A DNA stretch of 64,000 nt from Chloroflexota bacterium (GCA_021414245.1 JAIOOU010000011.1:1-64000), one strand, 5' to 3'; counted from the stretch's first letter, positions 37,335-47,312 are shown. Notes: generated by a model not told the origin, from the sequence alone. Program-made: numbers and translations.

Positions 37335-38159
37335 TTAAAAGAAATAACTATTTATTACAGCAACTAGAATAGTTGTAAAAACATTAATCAGGGTATGCAT
37401 CATTATTGACAGATATAACATCCTGTACTTTCTAACTATCAGAGTTAAAAATAGTGTAGACAAGGGAACAATTACAAAAAACAGGACTGGTTTTGTGGCA
37501 ACATATCCGACATGTATGACCCAGAATAACAAGGCCTGCACAATAAAAGCCTTGTCTTCTCTACTACCCGCAGCAACAATGAAACTAAATATTAAACCAC
37601 GAAAGCACGCTTCCTCAATTACGGAGGTAAAAGTCAATTGACTCGTAAACACATTGAAGGCGACGTTCCATATATTTGAGGGAAGTGGGCCGGTAAATGT
37701 TTGATCGAATAATGCATACACCAGAGCAATTACAAATAAGGCGCCAAACGATAAACCTACACCAATTAAAAGCGACTTAAGACTAGGGATTTTTATATTT
37801 TTACGATTTGCGAGTATATAGACAGCAAGGATAATACCCAAAATCATTAGAATGCTTTTATAAATTATTCTCTCCCCGCCATAACCAATGGGCAAAAAAC
37901 AACTTATCACAATTATCCAAAGCGTGAATTGATCTCTGAATATTTCAAGCACGCTTGAATTAAATAAGATTACGCTTGAGACAATTATTATGTAGGAACT
38001 AATGGTTTCCCAATATAGGGCGTCTACAGAATCCATTCCCACAGCCAAAAGTATAAATTGCAAAAAACAAAATTGGAGCATTATTAAAATAATAATAGCG
38101 ATTCCTGTTTTTGAATTCGAGTAATATCCTATTTTATTGTCACGATTCGAAATATTCAC
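37335..38159 (-). CDS. CPBP family intramembrane metalloprotease
   Basis: Polytopic; VIEEACFRGLIFSF and FWVIHVGYV motifs; AT-rich. Confidence 0.8.
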   Translation of the reverse strand: MNISNRDNKIGYYSNSKTGIAIIILIMLQFCFLQFILLAVGMDSVDALYWETISSYIIIVSSVILFNSSVLEIFRDQFTLWIIVISCFLPIGYGGERIIYKSILMILGIILAVYILANRKNIKIPSLKSLLIGVGLSFGALFVIALVYALFDQTFTGPLPSNIWNVAFNVFTSQLTFTSVIEEACFRGLIFSFIVAAGSREDKAFIVQALLFWVIHVGYVATKPVLFFVIVPLSTLFLTLIVRKYRMLYLSIMMHTLINVFTTILVAVINSYFF

Positions 38160-38347
38160 ATCATCACCTTGGACTTGTTTTTAGGAACAAATTAAGATTT
38201 GGAGCATTGGGTGTGAAAAGAAACCAAGCACGAATTCCACGGCATGGGACCTCGACCCCTGCAGGAACCTGTCGCTGGTTTCCGTTCAATTCTAATCCAC
38301 AGGCCCTGCTCGGGCCGCGCAATGATATGGGATGATTCCCCCTCAGG

Positions 38348-38353
38348 TATAAT
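38348..38353 (+). promoter_or_regulatory. -10 box TATAAT 6 nt upstream of ATG (putative leaderless promoter)
   Basis: TATAAT-cctctc-ATG. Confidence 0.6.
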
Positions 38354-38359
38354 CCTCTC

Positions 38360-39304
38360 ATGCGAAAGGGACTTCTCCTCTACAATCCGGCGGCGGGACG
38401 TTATCCGGTCGGGCGCTTCGTGCACGGCATCCTGCATCCACTCAAGGCAGCCGGGTGGAGCATGGAGATCGCCGAGACCTTAAGCGGCACGCACGCCATC
38501 CAGACCGCGCACCAGGCTGCCAGTGAAAAATACGACGCGGTCTTCGCAATCGGCGGCGACGGGACCGTGGGTCAGGTCGCCAGCGGACTGGTCAACACGG
38601 ACACGGCCCTGGCCGTGCTGCCCGCCGGCACCACCAACGTCTGGGCCCTCGAGCAGGGACAAAAACCCTTCAACTGGTTCAAGTGGCGCGCCTTGCGCGA
38701 GAACGCTGCCCTGCTGGCAAACGTCGAACCGCAGCAGGTGGATGTCGGCACCTGCAACGAGCGTCCCTTTTTGTTGTGGGCCGGCGTCGGGCTGGACGCG
38801 CTGGCCATCAAAAAGATCGAACCGCGTCATCGCATCTTCAAACACCTTTCCGTCCCGCATTTTTTTGCGACCACCGTCTGGGAAGCCACCTTCTGGCACG
38901 GCCTGGACCTGCGCGTGTACACCGACGGTCAACTGGTGGAGGGACATTATCTTGTGGCGGTGGCCACCAACATCCGTCACTATGCAGGCGGCATGTCCGT
39001 GCTCTCGCCGGAAGCCCTGCTCGACGACGGCGAAATGGACATGTGGCTGTTAAGCGGCAACAACGTGGCCGATGCGCTGCGTCACTTCTTCGACCTGGTC
39101 GCAGGCCGTCACCTCACTTCCGATCAGGCGCGCCGCCTGCCCTTCCACAGTGCGCGTGTTGAATCGGATGCGGCCTTTGCCATTCAAGTGGACGGCGACC
39201 CGGTCCTGGGCGGCAACACAGCCGAGATCAGAATCCTGCAGCGATCGTTGAAAGTACTCATGCCCGCCGGCGCATACCATCTATTGAAGAACCCGAAGAG
39301 ATAA
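38360..39304 (+). CDS. Diacylglycerol/lipid kinase family protein
   Basis: LLYNPAAGR, FAIGGDGTVGQVASGL, LPAGTTNVWA. Confidence 0.9.
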   Translation: MRKGLLLYNPAAGRYPVGRFVHGILHPLKAAGWSMEIAETLSGTHAIQTAHQAASEKYDAVFAIGGDGTVGQVASGLVNTDTALAVLPAGTTNVWALEQGQKPFNWFKWRALRENAALLANVEPQQVDVGTCNERPFLLWAGVGLDALAIKKIEPRHRIFKHLSVPHFFATTVWEATFWHGLDLRVYTDGQLVEGHYLVAVATNIRHYAGGMSVLSPEALLDDGEMDMWLLSGNNVADALRHFFDLVAGRHLTSDQARRLPFHSARVESDAAFAIQVDGDPVLGGNTAEIRILQRSLKVLMPAGAYHLLKNPKR

Positions 39305-39308
39305 ACGC

Positions 39309-39785
39309 ATGGACTTAAGACCTTATTTAAATCGCTGGGTGATCGCGGGCGCTCTGACCGTTACCGGGGTCCTGCTCCTGGTCACCCTCATCATCATCGG
39401 CTGGACCTCTCCGCGCTTCTCTCCTGACGTGGGGTTTGCCCCCGCGGACCTGACCATGATCCCCGCCCCAACCCATACGCCCAGCGCCCCGGTCATTCCC
39501 ACCAACGATCCGTCCATCGCCACCCCCACCTTGGCAGCGGACGCGATTGGTATCAACGGCTATGTCCAGATCAGCGGGACGGAAGGCGAGGGATTAAGAA
39601 TCCGCTCCACAGCCGGCCTGACCGGCGAAACCGTTTTCCGCGGCGAAGAGGCGGAAGTGTTCCTCGTCAAGGACGGTCCGCAGACGGCGGACGGTTACAC
39701 CTGGTGGTATCTGGTCGCCCCCTACGACGATACCCGCGCAGGCTGGGCCGCCGCGGACTTTCTGGCGGTGGTCCCTTCACCGTAA
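39309..39785 (+). CDS. Membrane-anchored SH3-domain protein
   Basis: N-terminal TM, Thr/Pro linker, SH3b-like EGEGLRIRSTAGLTGETVFRGEEAEVF...GWAAADFL. Confidence 0.7.
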   Translation: MDLRPYLNRWVIAGALTVTGVLLLVTLIIIGWTSPRFSPDVGFAPADLTMIPAPTHTPSAPVIPTNDPSIATPTLAADAIGINGYVQISGTEGEGLRIRSTAGLTGETVFRGEEAEVFLVKDGPQTADGYTWWYLVAPYDDTRAGWAAADFLAVVPSP

Positions 39786-39932
39786 TGTTGCTTATGTCAT
39801 TGCGAGCCGCCGCTCCCGGTTTTGACGGCGAAGCAATCTTCATAAGATAAGCGAGATTGCCCGCCTGCCCTGGCGGGCGGTGTCAGGGAACCCAGTGCGC
39901 TAGTACGCTGAAGGTCTCCACTCTGAAAGTTT

Positions 39933-39972
39933 GAGACTCTTCGGTCGCAAAGAGCACTCCCTCAGAGCGACA
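39933..39972. repeat. Interspersed 40-nt repeat, copy 2
   Basis: GAGACTCTTCGGTCGCAAAGAGCACTCCCTCAGAGCGACA. Confidence 0.85.
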
Positions 39973-40022
39973 CAATATTTTAAGAAAAACCCTGGAACAA
40001 GACAAAACCAATAAGGAACAAA

Positions 40023-40370
40023 ATGAATGAAAAACCAACCGGCGTAAATGCCAGTAAAAGCAAACGTGAATTCACGGTCACCTGGGACGACGGGCATACC
40101 AGCGTCTATCCCTTTGGATTATTGCGCGCCGCCTGTCCGTGCGCCCAATGCCGCGGCGGTCACGAGAACATGAAATCGGAACCGGACGCGGAGGTGTTCA
40201 GCAAACAGATGGAAGATTCCCCGTCCACACGGCTGGCCAATATCGTTGCCACCGGCTCCTATGCGTTGACCATTGTCTGGGAGGATGGGCACGACTATGG
40301 GATCTACAACTGGCATTACCTGCGGGCATTATGTCCCTGTGACGAATGCCGCAAAAAATACGCCAAATAA
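40023..40370 (+). CDS. DUF971 protein with internally duplicated module
   Basis: VTWDDGHTSVYPFGLLRAACPCAQCR and IVWEDGHDYGIYNWHYLRALCPCDECR; AAGGA SD. Confidence 0.85.
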   Translation: MNEKPTGVNASKSKREFTVTWDDGHTSVYPFGLLRAACPCAQCRGGHENMKSEPDAEVFSKQMEDSPSTRLANIVATGSYALTIVWEDGHDYGIYNWHYLRALCPCDECRKKYAK

Positions 40371-40404
40371 AAAAGAGGCTGCCTTATGAGCAGCCTCTTT
40401 TTTT
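40369..40404. terminator. Bidirectional terminator
   Basis: AAAAAAGAGGCTGC/GCAGCCTCTTTTTTT hairpin between convergent genes. Confidence 0.85.
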
Positions 40405-40416
40405 ATGATCCGACTT

Positions 40417-42279
40417 TTACGAATCCACCGAATTGGGCGTATTGGTGGGGGTGGGGATCCCGCCCAGGGGCGTGGCGGAGGGAGTGGGAGTATTGAACTT
40501 CCGGGTCGGCGTGGGCGAACCGGGTTTCAGCGTGTTGGTGGGCGTGACCATGGTCCTGAGGTGCTGGTCCGCATCAGCGCGCATTTCCACCGTCATCACA
40601 TCCGGGCTCATCGCGAGCAGGGCCCTCCAGGTCTTGAGCGCATCCTTGGCTTCCCCGCGTTTCTCCTGGACCAGGCCGCGCCAATACAGCGTGACAGCCT
40701 TCTGTTCATCGGTCTTCGCCAGGGTCCGGAGTACGTCCACCCGCAGGTAGGCGCTGCCAAACTTCTCCTGAATGAAATACGCGCGCACAAGTCCGAGATT
40801 TACATCGTACGAAGACTCATCGTCCTCCAGGGCGGTCTCCAGGTCGGAAACAGCCTGGTCGATGTTTTTTAATTCGAGATTGGTCAGCCCGCGGTACAAA
40901 TAGAACCTGCGCACCCCATTGGGGCTGAGACGCATGGCGGTGTTCAGGTTCAACAAGGCGGCGTCGTATTCCTTTAATTCGTAATAGGACTGTCCCAATT
41001 CCGCGAAGGCCAGCGCATCCTGGTCCTCATAAGTCACATAGACCTCCAGCGATTCCGCAGCGCGCGCATACTGGCCGGTATCGATATAAAGCTCGCCCAA
41101 TATTTGATAAACAGATACATCGGTGATATCCAGCGAGTAGGCTTTTTCGGCAGCCTCCAGGGCGCTCTTCTTGTCATCGAGTTCCACATAGGCCTGGGCG
41201 TATACAACGTACACCGCGGGCGAGCCGGGCATGAGCTGTTCGGCCTTCCCAAGGTCGATGATCGCATCCTTGGGTTTATTGTGATAAACAAAGTAACGTG
41301 CGCGCTCCAGATATACCTCGCCAAAATTCGGGTCCCGGTCGAGGGCCTTTTCAAGCAGGAATTGAATGTCAAAGTCCGGATTCTGCATCAATCGCGCCCG
41401 CGCCAGCCCGAGGTAGGGCGGACCGAACTTGGAGTCGAGATCGATCGCCTTTTGATATTCACGCATCGCGTTGTTCGACTGTCCCTTAAAGCGGTAGGCT
41501 TCGCCGATCATGTAATGAATATCGGCGGCATCCGGCTCCATCGGAATGATCAACTGCATATTCGCAATGTAGGCATCCCAATCGCCGGCCTCGTAGGCCT
41601 GGCGGGCGATACGGTATTGGTCAATGGCCAGGGGCGAACGCGGGGTATTAACATATAAAGCGGTGGGCGTATAGGTCGCGGGCAGCATCATCCACAGGGG
41701 AGTCGGGCCGGTAAAGGATCGGGTTGGACGGGCTGTCGCGCCGAACAAGGTCGGGGTCGGGGAGAATGTAGGCGACGGGCCGGGGGTGTTGGTCATGGTG
41801 GGCACAACCACTGGCCGGTTTGGAATGATCACGCCAAAGACCACCAGGGACACCACGCCGGCGCCCATCACCAGAATGGCAAAAAGGCGCGCAAGCGGAC
41901 TCCTCATCAGGACCCTGAGTCCCCGCTCCTTTGGTTTTTCATTGGCGAGAAGAAGTTTCTCCTCCCAGGCGCGCGGTCGATTCATCGGAAAGGGCTGAAC
42001 GGATTCGTCGGGCGGCAGTGCCCCGAGCAGGATCAAGCCCCGTTTGGCTGTACCATTTTCCGGGTCCAGTTTGAGCGCGGTCTGCAGGCAGTAAATGCGC
42101 TCCTTGGCGTTATCCACGGAGGCGCTTAACCAAACCCAATAGGTCGCGTTGTTCTGGTCCGCTTTAAGAAGAAGCGTAAGCAGCTCCTTGGCACGCGGCT
42201 TGTCACCGCGGCGCAGGGCATCCACGGCATCCTGGAACATGGTGTCGTTGTTGGTGTTGTCGGGTGAAAATTCAGCCAT
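40417..42279 (-). CDS. TPR protein with TM helix and Thr/Pro-rich linkers
   Basis: Multiple TPR-like repeats; TM; PTMTNTPGPSPTFSPTPT and PTPTRKFNTPTPSATP. Confidence 0.8.
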   Translation of the reverse strand: MAEFSPDNTNNDTMFQDAVDALRRGDKPRAKELLTLLLKADQNNATYWVWLSASVDNAKERIYCLQTALKLDPENGTAKRGLILLGALPPDESVQPFPMNRPRAWEEKLLLANEKPKERGLRVLMRSPLARLFAILVMGAGVVSLVVFGVIIPNRPVVVPTMTNTPGPSPTFSPTPTLFGATARPTRSFTGPTPLWMMLPATYTPTALYVNTPRSPLAIDQYRIARQAYEAGDWDAYIANMQLIIPMEPDAADIHYMIGEAYRFKGQSNNAMREYQKAIDLDSKFGPPYLGLARARLMQNPDFDIQFLLEKALDRDPNFGEVYLERARYFVYHNKPKDAIIDLGKAEQLMPGSPAVYVVYAQAYVELDDKKSALEAAEKAYSLDITDVSVYQILGELYIDTGQYARAAESLEVYVTYEDQDALAFAELGQSYYELKEYDAALLNLNTAMRLSPNGVRRFYLYRGLTNLELKNIDQAVSDLETALEDDESSYDVNLGLVRAYFIQEKFGSAYLRVDVLRTLAKTDEQKAVTLYWRGLVQEKRGEAKDALKTWRALLAMSPDVMTVEMRADADQHLRTMVTPTNTLKPGSPTPTRKFNTPTPSATPLGGIPTPTNTPNSVDS

Positions 42280-42285
42280 GTTTGT

Positions 42286-42291
42286 ATTTTA
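42286..42291 (-). promoter_or_regulatory. -10 box TAAAAT 6 nt upstream of ATG (putative leaderless promoter)
   Basis: Minus strand TAAAAT-acaaac-ATG. Confidence 0.5.
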
Positions 42292-42308
42292 CCGCTTGTC
42301 GCGGGATT

Positions 42309-42908
42309 TTATAACCTTGGGTTGAAAAAACCCCGGTCTTCCTCGTGAAATTCCTCCACCTGATAGACAAAGACCTGCAGTTTCTTGCTCTGCCACAAAT
42401 TGGGTTTCGCGCCCATCTTCGCGCACAGATGGTCAAGGAAATCCGCGGCATTGGGAATTTGTTTCCAGACCTGGGGCAGAAAGGTTGCGCGGCGGTAATC
42501 ATCTTTAATAATGACTCCGTCCACATGCGGACGCAGCTTCGCGCGCAGTTCCTCGCTCGAGGCGTATTTGAGCGGAACGGGAACGGTCAGGCGCGAGATC
42601 TCAAGCCTGATCCGGTTCAATTCATTTTCCTGCACCGGGTGAAAACGCGGATCCTCAAGCGCGGCGGCAATGGCGTGTTCGCGCACATCCTCCACCAGCG
42701 GTTGATGGGCTTCCAGGGCGCCGATGCACCCGCGCAGTTCCCCGTCCATGGTGAGGGTCACGAACGAGGCGCCGTGTTCATGCAAATGAGGCGGAAGAGA
42801 GGCCTGATCCAAAGGAGGAAGTTTTTTTCCCCGCACGGCATATTCCATGGCTTCGCGTGCGAGGCGCAGCAAAATCTGTTTTTCCCCATCGGTGAGTTGA
42901 TCTGTCAT
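42309..42908 (-). CDS. amrA: AMMECR1 / AmmeMemoRadiSam system protein A
   Basis: FVTLTMDGELRGCIGALEAHQPLVEDV, DPRFHPV, LEISRLT. Confidence 0.88.
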   Translation of the reverse strand: MTDQLTDGEKQILLRLAREAMEYAVRGKKLPPLDQASLPPHLHEHGASFVTLTMDGELRGCIGALEAHQPLVEDVREHAIAAALEDPRFHPVQENELNRIRLEISRLTVPVPLKYASSEELRAKLRPHVDGVIIKDDYRRATFLPQVWKQIPNAADFLDHLCAKMGAKPNLWQSKKLQVFVYQVEEFHEEDRGFFNPRL

Positions 42909-42972
42909 ACAGTCACTCTCCCCGCCATGCACCACCGGACTCCTGCATTCGAAACCGGCGGTTAAGGCGAAT

Positions 42973-43479
42973 TTACAATTGCGACAAGCCCCAATATTTC
43001 CGGTTGTGATAGATCAACGGCTGTTCCGTATCAAAGCTTCGGGCTTCGAGCACATGCGCAATGAAGAGGGTATTCATGCCCGCGTCAAAGGTCCCTGTAA
43101 CCGTGCAATCCAGCCAGGCCATCCCGCCCGCCAGCAGGGGCGCACCGCTGACCAGGGTTTCCGTTTTCAACCCCGCAAAGCGGTCTTCAGCCCCGGGCGT
43201 GCGGCCCGCGAACCGGTCGGAAATACCGGCCTGCTGTGCGGATAGAATCGTCAGCCCGAATACGCGCGATTTCATGAGCAATTCATGCGTACGCGAACCG
43301 CTCTGCAGGGAAATCGTAATGGTGGCGGGGTCAAGGGAAATGGATGTAAAGGAATTCACGGTCATGCCGTGCATCTCTCCTTCATACACGGTGGTCACAA
43401 CGGTCACACCCGCGGACCATGCCCGCATGGCGCCGCGCAAATTTTCAGGATCAAGGGTCATAATCGATGATGTCTCCAT
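42973..43479 (-). CDS. Flavin reductase family protein
   Basis: WSAGVTVVTTVYEGEMHGMTVNSFTSISLDPATITISL. Confidence 0.88.
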   Translation of the reverse strand: METSSIMTLDPENLRGAMRAWSAGVTVVTTVYEGEMHGMTVNSFTSISLDPATITISLQSGSRTHELLMKSRVFGLTILSAQQAGISDRFAGRTPGAEDRFAGLKTETLVSGAPLLAGGMAWLDCTVTGTFDAGMNTLFIAHVLEARSFDTEQPLIYHNRKYWGLSQL

Positions 43480-43596
43480 AGCAATTTCATGATACTGGTG
43501 CGGGAAGTGAAAGTCAAGGCAAAAACCCGTTGGAAGTCCGTATCCATCCCCGCGGGACCCCCGGTCTTTGCTTAATTCCCTTTCATAATCGCATGG

Positions 43597-43602
43597 TAAA
43601 CT
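43597..43602 (+). promoter_or_regulatory. -10-like TAAACT 6 nt upstream of ATG (putative leaderless promoter)
   Basis: TAAACT-aaccga-ATG. Confidence 0.4.
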
Positions 43603-43608
43603 AACCGA

Positions 43609-44841
43609 ATGTCAAAAAATATAAAGCGCATCCTGCTCGGGCTGGTGGTCCTGGCCCTGCTGGCGGCCGCGATCTATCAGATCCCTTATGTAAAGGCAGC
43701 CGTCTCGTGGCGGGTCGAAAAATTTTTGATCTATTCAAATAATGTCATTCACCCCATCGGCCCCGTCCCGACGGCCCTGCCGGTCACCGCACAGCCGGTC
43801 ACGGCGACACCCACAAAGATCAATACCCCCGCAGCGGATGTGCTTCCGTCCGCGACCCCAACCGCCACCTTTCCGCCAGTGCCGACGCAGGTTATGCTCA
43901 CTCCACCGCCCTACCAAAAACAGACCGCCAACAATTGCGGCCCCGCCGCGCTTTCGATGGCCCTGCACATGTATGGTTGGGAGGGCGATCAGGCAGATAT
44001 TTCCTCCTTCATCAAACCCGTCAGCGGGGACCGCAATGTGAACCCCGAGGAATTGCGATACTACGTGCGCACGCAGGCCGGCTGGCTGAACCTGGAATAC
44101 CGCGTGGGCGGCAACCTTGAGCAATTAAAACGTCTGCTCGCGGCCAATTATCCGGTCATTGTGGAAAGCGTCACTTCGCTGGACCCGAACGATGCCCTCG
44201 GTCCCACCGATGATCTATGGGCCGCGCATTATCTCCTGATCACCGGATACGACGACGGCACGCAGACCTTCACCGTTCAGGATACCTACCATGGTGCGAA
44301 CCTGACCATTCCATATTCCCAACTGGAAAAGGAATGGAAACCGTTCAACAACCTGTATCTGGTGATTTATTATCCCCAGTACGAAGAGGAGATGAAATCC
44401 CTGCTCGCTTCAAACTGGGACCCGGACCTGAATCGCCAAAATGCATTGACCGCCGCCCAGGCCGACAGCGCCGCAAACCCGGACGACGCCTTTGCCTGGT
44501 TCAACCTGGGCAGCGATCTGGTTTATTTTGACCGGTACGAGGAGGCCGCCCTGGCCTACGACAAGGCCCGTGCGATCGGCCTGCCTTTACGAATGTTCCG
44601 CTACCAATTCGGTCCCTTCCTGGCCTACTTCCATTCGGGCCGCAACGATGACCTGCTGGTGTTGACCGATTATGCAAGAAGTGTGACCGACAAATCCGAG
44701 GAAACCTGGCTGTGGTATGGGTATGGCCTGTATCGCAAAGGCGATTTTGACGGTGCGCTAAAAGCCTGGCAAAAAGCGGATAGCATTAATCCAAACTTTT
44801 ATGAAGATCAAGCACGAAAGGCGATCAGTCTCGTTCAATAA
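43609..44841 (+). CDS. C39-like cysteine peptidase domain with TPR C terminus, membrane anchored
   Basis: TM, Thr/Pro linker, QKQTANNCGPAALSMALHMYGW, AHYLLITGYDDGTQTFTVQD, TPR-like region. Confidence 0.82.
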   Translation: MSKNIKRILLGLVVLALLAAAIYQIPYVKAAVSWRVEKFLIYSNNVIHPIGPVPTALPVTAQPVTATPTKINTPAADVLPSATPTATFPPVPTQVMLTPPPYQKQTANNCGPAALSMALHMYGWEGDQADISSFIKPVSGDRNVNPEELRYYVRTQAGWLNLEYRVGGNLEQLKRLLAANYPVIVESVTSLDPNDALGPTDDLWAAHYLLITGYDDGTQTFTVQDTYHGANLTIPYSQLEKEWKPFNNLYLVIYYPQYEEEMKSLLASNWDPDLNRQNALTAAQADSAANPDDAFAWFNLGSDLVYFDRYEEAALAYDKARAIGLPLRMFRYQFGPFLAYFHSGRNDDLLVLTDYARSVTDKSEETWLWYGYGLYRKGDFDGALKAWQKADSINPNFYEDQARKAISLVQ

Positions 44842-44845
44842 AACA

Positions 44846-45796
44846 ATGAAAAAAATACTCCTTCCCCTTTGCATTTTCCTTTTGGCAGCCTGCCAAAGCC
44901 CAACCCCGGCTGGACCCGCCGCGGAGACTGCCACCTCCGCACCTGTCATAACCGCAGCAAGCAGCACGCCGAAGCCTGCAACCGAGGCCGCCCCGTCACC
45001 CACTACGGAACCGACTTCCACACCCATCAATTCGAAAATATCCGGCACTGACGGCATGACGCAGCTCTTCGTCCCGGCCGGGACCCTGAACATGGGCGGC
45101 CTAGATGTCCTGCGTGACACCGATGAGATCCCATCCCATATGGTGCAGATGCACGCCTTCTGGATCGATCAGGTCGAGGTCGTCAACGGCATGTATGACC
45201 TGTGCGTCAAGGCCGGCGCCTGCAGAGTGCCCGAGTCACTCAGCTCGGACAATCGCTTTGAGTATTATGGCAACCCGGAATTTGTGGATTATCCGGTCGT
45301 ACAAGTCACCTGGTTCGATGCGAACGCCTACTGCCAATGGGCCGGACGCCGTCTGCCCACGGAAGCCGAATGGGAACGCGCCGCACGCGGCGACGACATG
45401 CGCACCTTCCCCTGGGGGGATGAGCCGCCCAACGCTCACAATTCCAATTCCTTGAATATTGTGGGCGATACCACCCGCGTGGGTTCCTATGCAGAGGGAA
45501 TCAGCCCCTTCGGCGCATTGGATATGGCCGGCAATGTTTGGGAGTGGGTGGCGGATTTTTATGTACATGATTATTACAGTGAATCCCCGGCTGAAAACCC
45601 CGCGGGGCCAGCAAAGGATCCCGGGAGTCATTTGCGTGTGATACGCGGCGGTTCATATCAGGACGATATGTTAAACCTGCGCCTGCCCAACCGCGGCTAT
45701 GAAGTGGGTCCCGACCCATCGGTATTACCCAGCGACTCCGCGTATTATGGTCACCGGTCGGCGAAGATCGGCTTCCGCTGCGCAGCCGATGAATAG
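44846..45796 (+). CDS. SUMF1/formylglycine-generating-enzyme-family lipoprotein
   Basis: Lipobox LLAAC; AYCQWAGRRLPTEAEWERAARG, DMAGNVWEWVADFY, VIRGGSY..GFRCA. Confidence 0.88.
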   Translation: MKKILLPLCIFLLAACQSPTPAGPAAETATSAPVITAASSTPKPATEAAPSPTTEPTSTPINSKISGTDGMTQLFVPAGTLNMGGLDVLRDTDEIPSHMVQMHAFWIDQVEVVNGMYDLCVKAGACRVPESLSSDNRFEYYGNPEFVDYPVVQVTWFDANAYCQWAGRRLPTEAEWERAARGDDMRTFPWGDEPPNAHNSNSLNIVGDTTRVGSYAEGISPFGALDMAGNVWEWVADFYVHDYYSESPAENPAGPAKDPGSHLRVIRGGSYQDDMLNLRLPNRGYEVGPDPSVLPSDSAYYGHRSAKIGFRCAADE

Positions 45797-45895
45797 AACA
45801 GGACCAGGCCACAGTTAAGAAGGAAGCGTCATTTATCTTTACGCTGACCTTATCCTATGGTATTATCCCGATACAATTCAATAGCCCCAATACGG

Positions 45896-46010
45896 CGCTC
45901 TTATCCAGAGAGGCGGAGGGAACGGCCCTGCGATGCCTCGACAACCAGTCAATGAAAATTGAATATGGTGCCAAATCCGACAGATGTATTTTCTGGGAGA
46001 TGAGAGGGTA
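45896..46010 (+). ncRNA. SAM-I (S-box) riboswitch upstream of metK
   Basis: CTCTTATCCAGAGAGGCGGAGGGAACGGCCC..GACAACC..GGTGCCAAATCC..GATGAGAG conserved S-box core; P1 arms pair. Confidence 0.9.
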
Positions 46011-46024
46011 GATACGCATCCTGC

Positions 46025-46063
46025 AAAATTGCCCTTTCACGTGCTGAAGGGCAATTTTATTTT
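46025..46063 (+). terminator. Riboswitch expression-platform terminator
   Basis: AAAATTGCCCTT/AAGGGCAATTTT hairpin plus T tract. Confidence 0.85.
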
Positions 46064-46080
46064 TCAAGGAGAAACAAATA

Positions 46081-47292
46081 ATGAGCAATACATTCATGTC
46101 TTCACCGAGTTTGATGTTTACATCCGAATCGGTCACGGAAGGACATCCCGACAAGATCTGCGATCAGATCTCTGATGCAGTTCTGGACGCCTGCCTGGAG
46201 CAGGACCCCATGTCCCGCGTCGCCTGCGAAACTGCGGTGAAAACCGGTTTCGTGGCATTGCTGGGTGAGATCACCACCAATGCCTATGTAAATTTCGACG
46301 AACTGGTCCGCAAGGTCGTCAACGAGATCGGCTACGACAGCAGCGACAAGGGCTTCGACGGCAACACCTGCGCGGTGCTTTCCGCGGTGGCCAGCCAAAG
46401 CGCGGATATCGCCCTGGGGGTGGATCACGCCCTGGAGGACAAAAGCGGTGAAATGAAGGATGCCGGCATTGAACATGTGGGTGCAGGCGATCAGGGCATG
46501 ATGTTTGGTTTTGCATGTAATGAGACATCCACCTTGATGCCCATGCCGATTTACATGGCGCACAAATTATCCCGCCGATTAAGCGAGCTTCGCAAGGATG
46601 GCACGCTTCCCTGGCTGCGTCCGGATGGAAAAAGCCAGGTAACTGTGGAATACTCGCAAGGCAAGCCCAAGCGCATCGACACTGTTTTAATTTCCACACA
46701 ACACGCACCCGAGATCTCACAATCCGAGATCATGGAGCTGGTCAGTGAGCATGTGATTTACCCAACCTTGCCGGCGGGCCTGGTTGATAAAAACCTGAAG
46801 GTCTTCATCAACCCCACCGGCCGTTTCGTCATCGGCGGCCCAATGGGCGACGCCGGGGTAACCGGCCGCAAGATCATTGTGGATACCTATGGCGGCATGG
46901 GCCGTCACGGTGGCGGCGCCTTCTCCGGGAAGGACCCTACGAAGGTCGACCGTTCCGCTGCATACGCCGCCCGCTACGTAGCCAAGAATATCGTGGCCGC
47001 CGGACTGGCCGACCGCGTAGAAGTACAGGTGGCCTATGCCATTGGCGTGGCACACCCACTATCCGTCAACGTCGAGACTTTCGGTACGGCCAAGATCGCG
47101 GATGAAAAGATCGCCGCTCTCGTCACCGAATTCTTTGACCTGCGCCCCGGCGCGATCATCCGTGACCTGGACCTGCGCCGCCCGATCTACCGCAAGACAG
47201 CCGCCTATGGTCACTTCGGCCGTGACGACATCGAATTCCCCTGGGAGCGCACCGACAAGGCTGCAGCTTTGAAGAAGGCTGCCGGGTTGTAG
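46081..47292 (+). CDS. metK: S-adenosylmethionine synthetase
   Basis: [54 protein letters not shown]. Confidence 0.97.
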   Translation: MSNTFMSSPSLMFTSESVTEGHPDKICDQISDAVLDACLEQDPMSRVACETAVKTGFVALLGEITTNAYVNFDELVRKVVNEIGYDSSDKGFDGNTCAVLSAVASQSADIALGVDHALEDKSGEMKDAGIEHVGAGDQGMMFGFACNETSTLMPMPIYMAHKLSRRLSELRKDGTLPWLRPDGKSQVTVEYSQGKPKRIDTVLISTQHAPEISQSEIMELVSEHVIYPTLPAGLVDKNLKVFINPTGRFVIGGPMGDAGVTGRKIIVDTYGGMGRHGGGAFSGKDPTKVDRSAAYAARYVAKNIVAAGLADRVEVQVAYAIGVAHPLSVNVETFGTAKIADEKIAALVTEFFDLRPGAIIRDLDLRRPIYRKTAAYGHFGRDDIEFPWERTDKAAALKKAAGL

Positions 47293-47312
47293 TTTTTTCT
47301 TGAATAAATAAT

